Shown here piece by piece: positions 21,591-32,444 of a DNA stretch of 64,000 bases. Position numbers and translations under genes: made by a program. Source of the DNA: Rhipicephalus microplus (lineage: Eukaryota; Arthropoda; Arachnida; Ixodida; Ixodidae); assembly GCF_043290135.1 (NCBI RefSeq), contig NC_134701.1:102398702-102462701 (forward strand), written 5' to 3'. The notes below the pieces were generated by a model. The model did no database searches, was not told where the DNA came from, and saw only the letters and a program-made list of their open reading frames with translations. Positions within the stretch are counted from its first letter, which is position 1. Each line of letters starts with the position of its first letter.

Positions 21591-23329
21591 ATGAGTTCAA
21601 CGAATAAAGCTTCCTTCAAACGGCTAACATTCGGACGTTTATAATTTGCCTGAAATTGAGCTCACTAAATGAATACTGTGTGCTGCTTCATAGAGATCAT
21701 TCATCTAAATTGTTCTGGTTGGCTAAAAAGGCACTACTCCTCACTTCTAATCAAACAGCACAAGCTGTCTAATGACCATAGGGGAGGAAAAGTGGAAACG
21801 CTAAGACAAAACATCAATCTTGAACCCCATGCCATCACAATGAAGCAGGCAATCTTCTGCAATATTGACCGGCAACCAGGATCTCAGACACTGCAGATAG
21901 CTACATAATGTAATGGTTTCCCAACATGACGTAAAGGCAGCAGAATCACATATTGCCTAACCTGCTTCATTATGATAACGATGAGACAATAACGTTATTG
22001 GCCTCTGTATGCTAATAACAATTTACCTTGCATATCATGTGACATTAACATTCAATATGACGTCATGAATCTTGCATCCTACCATGTGGTCTAAGTACCA
22101 ACAAGGCGGTTTTAGTGACGTTGGTGCAAGGCAGTAAACAACAATCACTTGGTGAACATTATTTTTGATATTATTCAATTGGTCTGATGCGTACATCTTC
22201 AAAAAACGGCAGTTTAGATTTGTTCATTCTTAGATAAATACAATGTCTAAGTTTGCATGTCAGCAGCAACATATGCACGCATACTGTGATGTATAACCTT
22301 ATTGTGTTTTGAGCAATAAATTAGGCATTCATACACTGCACATATCACAGGTCACTTGTAAATCTGCAGCGAGGTCATAAAGAATTTATGATATCAGATA
22401 AAGCATTACACTTGTATTCGAAAGTGTCATCGGAAGTTTTGGTATAACTTAGTTTTAGAATGTTTGTAGACGTATAGGTATTCGGCAAAGTTTTAACTCT
22501 AAAGCGGGCTGCAGGGCCCACAATTCTTTTACAAACCAGAAGAATGCAATGATATGTGAGCAGGGGGGAACAAGCAGTACCACCAAAATTGCGCTCGAAC
22601 GAGTGAACTACTGCTCAACCTAGCGCTTGCAGAGCTAAGGTACGTATATTCGGCCACTCATAGAGAAAATGTATTGACCCAGGCGTATTTGCACGCTTTG
22701 AGAACCGCACCTACAGCACGCTGTGTCAAGTTTACGCACACTTAATTAAGCTGAATATCATGGTAATTTAATGTTATACGTGCCCGGTGGATGCAAACAC
22801 ATTTGGTCACACAGGAAAACACATCTACCATATAGTAGTCACACACATTTAATGATCATGTAGCTGTTGAAAAGAGGACGAGTAACATATAAAACTTTCT
22901 TCATATACTTCTTTGGCACAGAAAACGAACAAGGCCGCGTAAATACCAACGCGGACACCACGTTATTCTTCTCCATTCTTCTAAATTAAATACGGAAAGA
23001 TCTAATTCAACGCGAATCACCGGAATACTCCAACGCACGCGACACACAGACGACGCTTACGGCTTCCATGCGCCGTCCCCGAACGGCGTCCGACGGCATT
23101 GCAAAAATATAGTGATTCATAGCGTGAAGAGCATCGCCCGCCGACTTACAGCATCACAGCGCACATTGCTTTAACCTCCTTCCTCACAGAAAAAATTCAT
23201 CCACGCGTAACGTCCCTGAGCTTAGACTTGAGCCTAATGAAATCAGACACGCCAGCAGGCTCGCTACGTTAATAAAAACTCACTTATCGTCTACCAGCTA
23301 GAAAAACCTTAGTTCACAACGTTATTATA
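21591..23329. other. Interior of long transposon copy 2, no gene seen
   Basis: Aligned with 6982-8741. No coding or RNA signature. Confidence 0.5.
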
Positions 23330-23668
23330 CTATAGTGCTTTCGGTTTTAACCGCGGGAGGAGCATAACAGCCTGGATCGGGCACGCCGCGGCCTGGCCGG
23401 AGAAGCAAAAAACAAAGCGTCGACAGCAGAAACATCCACCTACCTTTTTAGTTTGGCGAGCACTCGACGGTACAAAGCAGCCGGTCCTCTCTTGAGTATA
23501 GTGCATCTTCGTAACAAGCAGCACCGACAGAACACGAAAGACAGCGCAAGCACACTTTGAACAACTTAAAAAATCGACTTTAAACGCTCGGCACACGGCC
23601 GTTGCGGCCTCCAGAAAGATACCGCCATTTTTGTCCTGCTGACGCCACCAATCCGCATTTGCGCACAT
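23330..23668 (-). CDS. Conserved 112-codon frame, copy 2 (hypothetical)
   Basis: Same length and same start and stop as 6643-6981, with about six residue changes. In this copy the competing overlapping frame is stopped early, which favours this frame slightly. Donor-like AAAAAGGTAGGT is kept. Function unknown. Confidence 0.3.
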   Translation of the reverse strand: MCANADWWRQQDKNGGIFLEAATAVCRAFKVDFLSCSKCACAVFRVLSVLLVTKMHYTQERTGCFVPSSARQTKKVGGCFCCRRFVFCFSGQAAACPIQAVMLLPRLKPKAL

Positions 23669-24624
23669 AACTTTTTATATGAGGAGTAAATAGATTATTT
23701 CTGCTTAAATTTTAAGTAAAAAGTAGTGAAGGTAGAAGATACGCTAGTGCGTATTGCATAGAATATTTTTTTACCTTTGAAAATGACAAAATCACATTAC
23801 GCGTAATTGCGCGAAATTTGAAATGTGAAAGAGCGCGCGAAATTTGAAACGTTTGCTTGCTTGTGTATTTCTTATACCCGATACCTTGTTAACATCTGTA
23901 CATTGGTTGAGTGGTTAAGCTGGCTGTTAAAAACAGTGTCAAAGCGGTTGTATATTAGTACAAAGTACAGGCAGCAAGCAAAATTTGTCACATCAAAATA
24001 AGCGTATTAGTTGGCAAACAATATTTTAGCTGTCTTTAGTGAATTTTTTTTAGGAAAATGTTTTAGTCAAGGCTCATTTTAACTTGCTTTGAAGAATATT
24101 TCTACGAACAAAATCAAGAAAACGTTTCTTTAATGTTATAATATTAGAACGTCAAAGTCCATAGCCCGCCATAAAAATTGGTAACACGTGTCAACTGATA
24201 CATTGTAAGGTTAACAAATATTTGTACAACACAAAAACTGTTTTATCTACCACGGTCTTGTTGGTTTGTATTTCTTTGCATCAACAAATGTATGATTTAT
24301 ATATACTGTCATGGACGAAGCTTTGTTTTCAGTGTTAGGCGCAAACGAGGCTATGTGTAAGTCACAATCCTGTTGTAGCTCTACAAGCTGCGTACTCCGC
24401 CATTGGCTAGTGAGCTTGTAGCGCATGGCTTGGTCAGCGCCGGCCGTGAGGCGACGAAAAAGAGGCAGCAAAAATGCAAGAACCAGTGCAGAACTTACGT
24501 TCAGCCGGGCACTATCGCTATTCAGATATCAGTTACTGCGGTGGGGCTATTAATGAGACCATGGTGTCTAACCACTAGACATCTAAAAGCTGTTGGTTAT
24601 GCTCTATGACCACGTTACTCACAA

Positions 24625-24835
24625 AGCTTTGTCGGCGACTGTGCACCCTAATGGGTGCTCATCAGCACTCATTAGTTGTTGCACCCTCTTTGCACCCTAG
24701 TTTCCACCCTTTTGATGTGTTCACCCTTTAGGTTCCGCTTGTAGGGTGCTGAGACGCGAATAGGGTGCTCAAAAGGTGTGCTTAGGGTGTCGGCACCCTT
24801 TTTGCACCCTTAAGGGTCAGAATCGGTTTACTGTG
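24625..24835. repeat. Right terminal and subterminal repeat, copy 2
   Basis: The AGGGTG/CACCCT array and terminal inverted repeat, corresponding to 5479-5690. It ends GGTTTACTGTG, then TA. Confidence 0.82.
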
Positions 24836-24969
24836 TACGTAGCCACCTCTCGTTAGTTCTTGCACCAGCCGTAGAGGGCGGTACTTGCACATATAATGAA
24901 ATGCATATACGCTGAAAAGTGCAAATGGTACGATACTAGATATCGTTACTTGTTGTATGATAAATAATA

Positions 24970-25755
24970 AAAATCACAGCATATCCATGCAGTGAATGAT
25001 GAAGAGTGGGGTGAAGCGTCCGTCAGTCGTCCGTGCTTCCGGCTTCCGTTCGTTTTAGCTTCCGTTCATATGTGCGTCCATTCGTCTGTCCATGCGTTCG
25101 TCCGTTCATCCGTGCGTCCATTCAATTGTGCATCTGTCCCCGTGTCCGTCCGTCTTCTCGTGCGTCCATTCATGCGTCCATCTGTGCGTCCATCCGTCCG
25201 CCCGTGCGTCCATTTGTTCGCCCATGCCTTTATTTGTTCATCCGTGCGTCTGTCTGTCCATCCATGCGTCCATCCGTCCGTCCTCTCATGCGTCCACCCA
25301 TGCGCCCGTCCATCCGTGAGTCCGACCATTCGTGCATCCATTCATGCTTCCATCCATCCGTTCATCCTTCCGTGCGTCTGTGCCTGCGTTCGTCTATGCG
25401 CCCGTCCGCCTTTCGTCTGCGCGTCCGTCCCTATGTTCCTCCATGCGTTCGACCATCCGTTCGTTCATCCGTACGTCACACAGACAGACAGACAGATTAC
25501 GGACGGGCGCAGCCACCAGAAAATTCACGGTTTGCCGATAAAAGTATGATACGGTCAAGGCCGTGACAGCTCGCGCTCAATGACGAAACCGCGATTTGCG
25601 AGCGCGCGAGGCAGAAGCTTGCCGTAAAACTGCGTGGCGGCGCTGACAAGATGCCGCCGTACGAGAACGGGAGCCCGAAGCGGTGCGGCAGTGATGTGCG
25701 GAGCCAGCTTCACTCCACTCTCCATCCTTCACCCTGTGGATATGCTTTCATTTTT
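24970..25755. mobile_element. TIR element with internal minisatellite
   Basis: Left end (24970-25017) and right end (25708-25755) are inverted copies of about 48 bp, roughly 80% alike by eye: left AAAATCACAGCATATCC then GTGGGGTGAAGC, right inverted AAAAATGAAAGCATATCC then GTGGAGTGAAGC. TA lies just outside each end (24968-24969, 25756-25757). The interior is a GTCC minisatellite and a GC-rich 230-bp segment. There is no transposase. This is a MITE-like nonautonomous DNA transposon, possibly mariner-like given TA. Confidence 0.75.
25018..25480. repeat. GTCC minisatellite in TIR element
   Basis: About 460 bp of degenerate GTCC/GTGC/ATCC words, the longest array of the family in the window, ending in a short (CAGA)n run. 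The overlapping open frames here (24992-25566) are artefacts of the 4-bp periodicity. Confidence 0.88.
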
Positions 25756-25757
25756 TA

Positions 25758-26229
25758 CATATTTCACAATATTTTTGTTTTAACTAAAAACAAGCACGTC
25801 AATACTGCTTTGCTAAAATAGCGCATAAAATATGATTTCATCATGCATACATATCCCTTATTCACTTTGTAATAGTAAGGCGAGTACTTCTAGAGTTAAA
25901 AACAAGCAGGGCTAATCAACTAGAACCTCGTTTACGAAATAATGTGTAGTGGCTGCTGCAGTATACTTGGAACATTATGCACTAGGTGTGCTCAAGGTAA
26001 CGTCGTTCTAGTTCTTTTTTTTAAATCATACTGCGTGTTCATTGCACACCCTTTCAACATGCCTGCTCGACTAAACAAAACAAAGAGAGACGAAAACAAA
26101 AGAAGGTGTGGCTCATCCATTGAAATTATAATAAAAGTTACCTATTCATTAGTTGTTCTAGTACATGGCGTTTGCTGAAACTGACGAGAATGGAAAGTTG
26201 ATTGGAGTGGACTTGTTATATAATGTAAT
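25758..26229. other. Unassigned sequence
   Basis: AT-rich. A 78-codon frame at 25942-26178 has no recognised motif. Confidence 0.45.
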
Positions 26230-26568
26230 TATAAATTGCGATTCGTCGCCTGAGTTACTTCATATTGCAATGTCGCCGGAAAAGCGCTGGTAAATAAGGC
26301 ACTCTTCAATAACTCTTATGCCTAAATCTTTCCATTCTACGCCTCCTAAAACATCCTGTAAACAAGTAGGAAAATAGCTTTCTGGAGGTCGTATTCCCTT
26401 GTCTTACACCATTTTTATTGGCATTTTGTCACTGTGTTCAGAGAACACTAAGGTGGCAGTTGATTCTCTGTAGATTTTTCAGGATGCTTTTATATGCTTC
26501 GTAGACGCCCTGATTTTGTAATGTTAGCTTGGCTGCTGAAATTTGTACATAATCAAATTGACATGATC
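26230..26568 (-). mobile_element. RTE LINE, inverted 5' portion
   Basis: Minus-strand matches to the RTE element at 11837-12992 in its motif B to C region (compare CAGTTGATTCTCTGTAGAT here with CAGTTGATCCCCTGTAGAT there), with many indels and no long frame. Confidence 0.75.
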
Positions 26569-26800
26569 CGGGCACGTAGCTCTTAGGCAAGATAACCGCT
26601 GGTCATTAAACGTAACTTACTGAATACCAGAGGAGTCAAACGCACGAGTGGGAGACAGGAAGTCAGATGGGCAGATGTTGTTGGGAAGTTTGCGGGTATA
26701 TAGTAGCAGCAGAAAGCACAGGATTGAGTTGACTGGCGGAACATGGGAGAGGCCTTTACGCTGCAGGGGGCGTAGTCAGGCTGATGATGGTGACTAAATA
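26569..26800 (+). mobile_element. RTE LINE, 3' end
   Basis: Plus-strand continuation of the same family: GATAACCGCTGGTCATTAA, AGGTGGGCAGAT-like text and the ending GGCGTAGTCAGGCTGATGATG, matching in inverse the 3' end at 11837-11880. Head-to-head with 26230-26568, as expected from twin priming. Confidence 0.78.
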
Positions 26801-28992
26801 AAGGCTTTGAGTTATATCAGGTGTCCAGGTATTATTTACTCGAATTTTGTGAAATGTTGCAATTGTTGATCACCGAAGCAATTGAAAACTGCCCACCTCG
26901 ATGAAACTAAGGTTACGGGGCTGGGCTGCTGAACCGAAGGTGGCGGGTTCGGTAAAACACATGGAGGCCGCAATTCGATGAAGGCATACAGCTATGGACA
27001 CGTGAACTGTGTGATGTCATTGCCGCTGAAGAACAACACATCGTCTAAATTTTGAGAGTGCTCCATTTTTACAAGCGTGGATACTGTATCATGGCATTGG
27101 GTGTAGTATTCTCATTATTATACTTTGTAGCATTACCAATAAAAAGGTTTCTCCAACAAAAGCGAGACAAGCAAAATTTATTTTTTTGTTTATGGCTATA
27201 GAAAAAGAAGTACTATTGAGGGGTCTATAGTTTGCAACACCCCAAATAGCAACAGCATGACCAGCGCGAATGAGCACATATTACAAAGTGCAAGGAGTGT
27301 TCCGATAATGTTATTCACATATTCCTATTTTTTCTCGGCTTTCTTCCTATTACAAAGGTTCACTTCGCTGCAGAGACCCAATTTAACGATTGTTGGAGTG
27401 AGCTATATCTGGTGCTCTTGTTAACATCGAGGAAGGAAGAAGCACAATCTTGTAGCCCGTGGCTATTGCCTGAGGCAACATCGTAGCTCCTCTCCGTGTT
27501 GATAGCTCATGTTTTATATATGGCACTTTTAAAAGTCAGTCCTTGTTAGGCTGTTCATTATAAAGCAGAAGCTACGCATACTATGGAGCCACCTTTTTGC
27601 GAAACAAGCTGGCCACGTCGACACGACAGTAAATTCAAAATAGGTTACTCAAAAAGAGAAGCATACCGTCGGTTTGTTTTCGTTGAAGTTACCACTACGT
27701 GATAGAGCCAAAAATACAAGAGGCAACAATTTTCTACAGATGTGGAGAGACCCAGCCCCATGCGTCATTTTCCGCCGCCTCTATAGTAACTCTTACTGAG
27801 AAGCCAACGTGAGGATCAGCGGGGAAAGCCTGCTGTTTTTTTTTTCAGTCGTCTTTGTTTTGAACATGAAGTAATGCCTCCAGGGGGGGGGGGGGCTTCA
27901 TAGCAGGGGCGTTGCCAGAAACCATCTTTTTCATGTGGACCCAGCCATTCCTTCTTTTGTTCACGTGTTTTTATGAGTGCGTGTATAAGGTACACATACG
28001 TGAAATTTACAAATATGAGCAGTGGTCGAAATTTTCTCGCCTTCCTTCATGGCTCAAAGCATCACCGCTACAGCCTCGCAGCGCCTGTGGGGAACATTTT
28101 CAAGCCACCGAAGGTCTCAGTGTTTCAGCGCCACGTCCCCATTGGCAGTGGCATGGCGCTATCAAGTGGCAGGCGCCATCTCTAAACACCACGTCTCTAA
28201 AATAGCCAGAATGACACCCAACGCAGCAACTAGAAGTGGCACGGCTCAGTTCCCGCATCGAGGAGCTTCATGAGTGACCAAGACACTGCAATAGAAATGA
28301 ACACAACTAAACAGAAATTGGCCCCGTATTTGCATGTATTCTGCATATGTCGTCAAAGGACGATCGTCTTGCGCGTGGAGAGAGTGAACAAAACCATTAT
28401 GTAATGTTCTGCGCAGGAAAATCGGTGAATGGTATTCTAGAGGCGCTGCGCTAGAATGCCTCGAGCGTGCAGTGGAGCCAAACGAGCGCATCAATTCACG
28501 TCACCTTGAGACATGAGCACCATCTGGCAGTTATCTTGGAAAACGAAGCGCATGGCTCGGAGACAGGTAAGCGCGCCCATCTCAGAGGTGATAAGGTGTA
28601 GAATTCAAGATGACGGTAGGTGCCATCAGCATCTCGTCTTAGCAAAACGTTGAAAACACTCCCCGTTCCGTGCAAACGTTGCATGGTGAGCGCAGCGTAA
28701 TAAGGACTGGGGTCCTTCAAATTACTTATGTATGCCTTTTCTAGTAAAACACGCGCATGCAGATTATATACATGTTGTTATGGTGCCCCAGACATGGGCA
28801 ATAATTGCTTTTGAATTGACAATTGCACAAGTAAGAACGCTGAATCTTGAGCAACATAGGTGGCTGCTGTGGATGGGGTTGGCCGTTTCAAGTACCAGGT
28901 GCCGTTAAGAGGGGACAAATAGACAAATGTACACATCGACAGACAGACCAAAGTTTTTGCGTCGAAGGCCCCCGAGAAGGACTATCGTCTTT
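26801..28992. other. Unassigned sequence
   Basis: About 2.2 kb with no supportable gene. It holds a T run near 27833-27846 and a G run near 27883-27893. Frames at 27912-28273 and 28246-28720 show no domain. The last 100 bp (GACAGACCAAAGTTTTTGCG) look like dispersed repeat sequence leading into the next element. Confidence 0.45.
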
Positions 28993-29370
28993 AAAATCAC
29001 AGAATATTCACAAAGTGAGTAATGATGCGTGGGGCGAAGCGTCTGTCAGGCCATCCGCGCTTCCCTCCATCCGTTCATTCTTGTCTCCGTCTATTCATCC
29101 ATTCATCCATCCATCCGTTCATGTCCATCCGCCCGTGCGTCCATCCGTGCGTCCACTTGTGTGTCTGTCCACCCGTCTGTCTCGGCAGTCGTCTATGCAT
29201 TCATGCATTCATTTGTCTGTCCGTGCATCTGTTCGTGCGTGTGTCCATGCGTAAAACAGACAGACAGATGATGTATGGGCGCGGCCAGCGATTGATTCAC
29301 AGTTTGCCGATAAAACACTCCGAAGCTTCATTACACTAATCATCATTCACTCCGTCAATATGCTGTGAGG
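28993..29370. mobile_element. Short TIR element with minisatellite
   Basis: Left end AAATCACAGAATATTC...GTGAGTAATGATG and right end (inverted) TCACAGCATATTGACGG then AGTGAATGATGAT form a terminal inverted repeat of the same family as 24970-25755. The shared GTTTGCCGATAAAA segment follows the minisatellite in both. TA lies at or near both edges; the exact edge is uncertain by about one base. Confidence 0.68.
29041..29260. repeat. GTCC minisatellite in short TIR element
   Basis: About 220 bp of degenerate GTCC/ATCC/GTGC words ending in CAGACAGACAGA, as in the element at 24970. Confidence 0.85.
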
Positions 29371-29754
29371 TAGTTGCTACATACATGCGTACCTGTTTGT
29401 GATGACCCACAGAGTTTCCTAAAATTAACTAGAGGGGACTCTGTCGCTGCGATTGTTCAGCGACCATGGAAATGATGGGTAGTACCGGCATTTGCCTACT
29501 CTTCATACATGCGGGCAGCGAATCGTACTTGCGGCTTCGTTTATTGCTGTGTTTTGGTTTTATTTCGAAAGAAAGATTTAACCCTTATAAAATTCGTGAC
29601 CTGATTCGGAAAGGTAAGTTTAAAAGAATAAGGTGGTGAAGCGAAACCGCTGAACATTGGTTGATTTTTCTTTCGTGAGAAAACAGCTTCAAGCCACACG
29701 AGGACACACGGAGCCAAAAGGAGGCCAGAAATAGGAAGATTAGACAAATATGTG

Positions 29755-29905
29755 TACTGGTGTACTGCCCATCATTCCCATGCTCGCTGAAGCGCCGTGC
29801 GTTGCAGCTACCGTAGACACTAGCGCCAGAGTTTGCTCTGGTGTAAACTTGGAAACTCTAAGTGATGACCAACCCACGCCTTAAGAAGCTTCGCCCCTAA
29901 ACATA
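29755..29905. repeat. Dispersed repeat end
   Basis: Text around GCTCGCTGAAGCGCCGTGCG, GTAGACACTAGCGCC and AAGAAGCTTCGCCCCTAA. It ends in the inverted GGGGCGAAGC motif that opens the minisatellite elements and matches the piece at 17440-17460. Likely the right end of another member of this repeat group. Confidence 0.45.
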
Positions 29906-31054
<1,149 letters not shown>

Positions 31055-31154
31055 TACGTGGTGGAGAGTGCTGTTAGATCCCTCGTCAACCTCTCGACCA
31101 CTCTACCCCCTGGAGCTACGTTCAGGTCGCCGCTTGGGCCAGGTGTCCGGAAAT

Positions 31155-32444
31155 ATGTCGCACCAAGATGAGGCCGGTGCTGCAGCCGTTCCCACTCAAC
31201 CACTGCGTGCCGCGCCTTCTCACGTCATCAACAGCCTCCAGCGTGAGCCCCATCCCTTCGCTGGTATGCGCGGGGAAGGTGTGGAAGAATGGCTGGATGA
31301 TTTCGAACGTGTCGGCGCTGCTAACCGGTGGGATAACGCCTACAAACTCGCTCACGTGTCATTCTACCTCACGGGTGTCGCGAAGACGTGGTTCCTCAAC
31401 CACTTAATCGACATCCCCGACTGGTCAGCCTTCAATGATCAGCTTCGCCATGTCTTTGGAACACCGGCTGTTCGTTCGGCTCTCGCAAAGAAAGCTCTCG
31501 CGACTCGGAAACAGCACATCGGGGAGTCGTACACATCCTACATCGAGGATGTTCTTTCACTTTGCCGCCGGGTTGACACACCAATGACAGAATCAGACAA
31601 GGTGCGCCATCTTCTTAAGGGGATTGCACCCGTCGCATTCAACGCCTTAGCGATCCAAAATCCGGCTACCGTTGCTGACGTTGCGACAACCTGTCAGCGC
31701 CTGGAAGAACTCGAGTCTATGCGCCTACAATCAGACAGTGACGCAGCCCGTATTACGACTGATCCAAACCTGCGAGACACGATAAGGGCGATTATACGTG
31801 AAGAATTAGAATCAATGGGATTCACACTACCTCCAGTGTGTCCCGTTCAGTCCTCTTCAACGTCATTGCGGGATGTCATCAGGGAAGAGCTCACGTCCAT
31901 GGCCCACATGGCCAACCTGCAGCCCATTGTCTCTCGTACTCTACCATCGTTCCCGCACACCGCCGCCGCACCACCAGGAACCTTCAGCTCGACGTCCCCG
32001 CCACGAACGTACGCGTCGGTTGCTGCCGCACCTCCCACAAGCTTTCCCACGAGCTTTTCATCACCACCGCGTGAGCCGTCACCTGTCCCTCTGACTTCTC
32101 TCTCTCCTGCTGCAGTTAGCGCAAGCTACTACCCTCCTCATCGATCGACTCGGCCTACGTGCTATTATTGCGGCTATCGTGGTCACATTGCACGCTTTTG
32201 CCGCAAGCGCCAGCAAGACGAGCGCCGATGGTATGACATACGCGAACGGCACTATACCGCAGGAGCCTTGTACCAGGGTCACCGTTATTCGTCACCGCCG
32301 CGTCGGTCTCCATCTCCGCCAGCATCGGGTGAACTGCGCAGTAGTCACCGATCAACCCGACGCCGTTCACCGTCGCCTTACCGGCGCTCTTCTTCTCCTC
32401 TTCAGCCTGCTTCCTTTACTTCTGATCGGCGTCCGGAAAACTAA
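31155..32444 (+). CDS. gag: Gypsy-1 gag
   Basis: A 429-residue nucleocapsid polyprotein. The ATG at 31155 is the first in frame and aligns with the gag start of Gypsy-3 at 52404, although an in-frame upstream LELRSGRR segment is also shared. The central part has the capsid-like WLDDFERVGAANRW and FYLTGVAKTWF blocks of Ty3/Gypsy gags. A zinc knuckle CYYCGYRGHIARFC (CX2CX4HX4C) lies near residue 335, followed by an Arg/Ser-rich RNA-binding tail. It ends at TAA 32442-32444, directly behind GGAAAAC, where a -1 shift would enter pol. It packages element RNA in cytoplasmic particles. Confidence 0.9.
   Translation: MSHQDEAGAAAVPTQPLRAAPSHVINSLQREPHPFAGMRGEGVEEWLDDFERVGAANRWDNAYKLAHVSFYLTGVAKTWFLNHLIDIPDWSAFNDQLRHVFGTPAVRSALAKKALATRKQHIGESYTSYIEDVLSLCRRVDTPMTESDKVRHLLKGIAPVAFNALAIQNPATVADVATTCQRLEELESMRLQSDSDAARITTDPNLRDTIRAIIREELESMGFTLPPVCPVQSSSTSLRDVIREELTSMAHMANLQPIVSRTLPSFPHTAAAPPGTFSSTSPPRTYASVAAAPPTSFPTSFSSPPREPSPVPLTSLSPAAVSASYYPPHRSTRPTCYYCGYRGHIARFCRKRQQDERRWYDIRERHYTAGALYQGHRYSSPPRRSPSPPASGELRSSHRSTRRRSPSPYRRSSSPLQPASFTSDRRPEN

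Larger units (their letters stand above)
17487..24835. mobile_element. Long TA-flanked DNA transposon, copy 2 (inverted)
   Basis: A 7,349-bp copy in the opposite orientation to 5479-15516. Termini are CACACTAAACC (left) and CACAGTAAACC (right, inverted), with TA at 17485-17486 and 24836-24837. Removing the RTE LINE and the 1.55-kb copy-1 segment accounts for nearly all the length difference. Shared internal SINEs and the LINE tail mean that both copies descend from one loaded ancestor. No transposase is recognised. Confidence 0.85.

Noticed and set aside
25092..25480. CRISPR-like regular repeat array
   Set aside because: Units are 4-bp words without constant repeats and unique spacers, and the context is eukaryotic transposon DNA.
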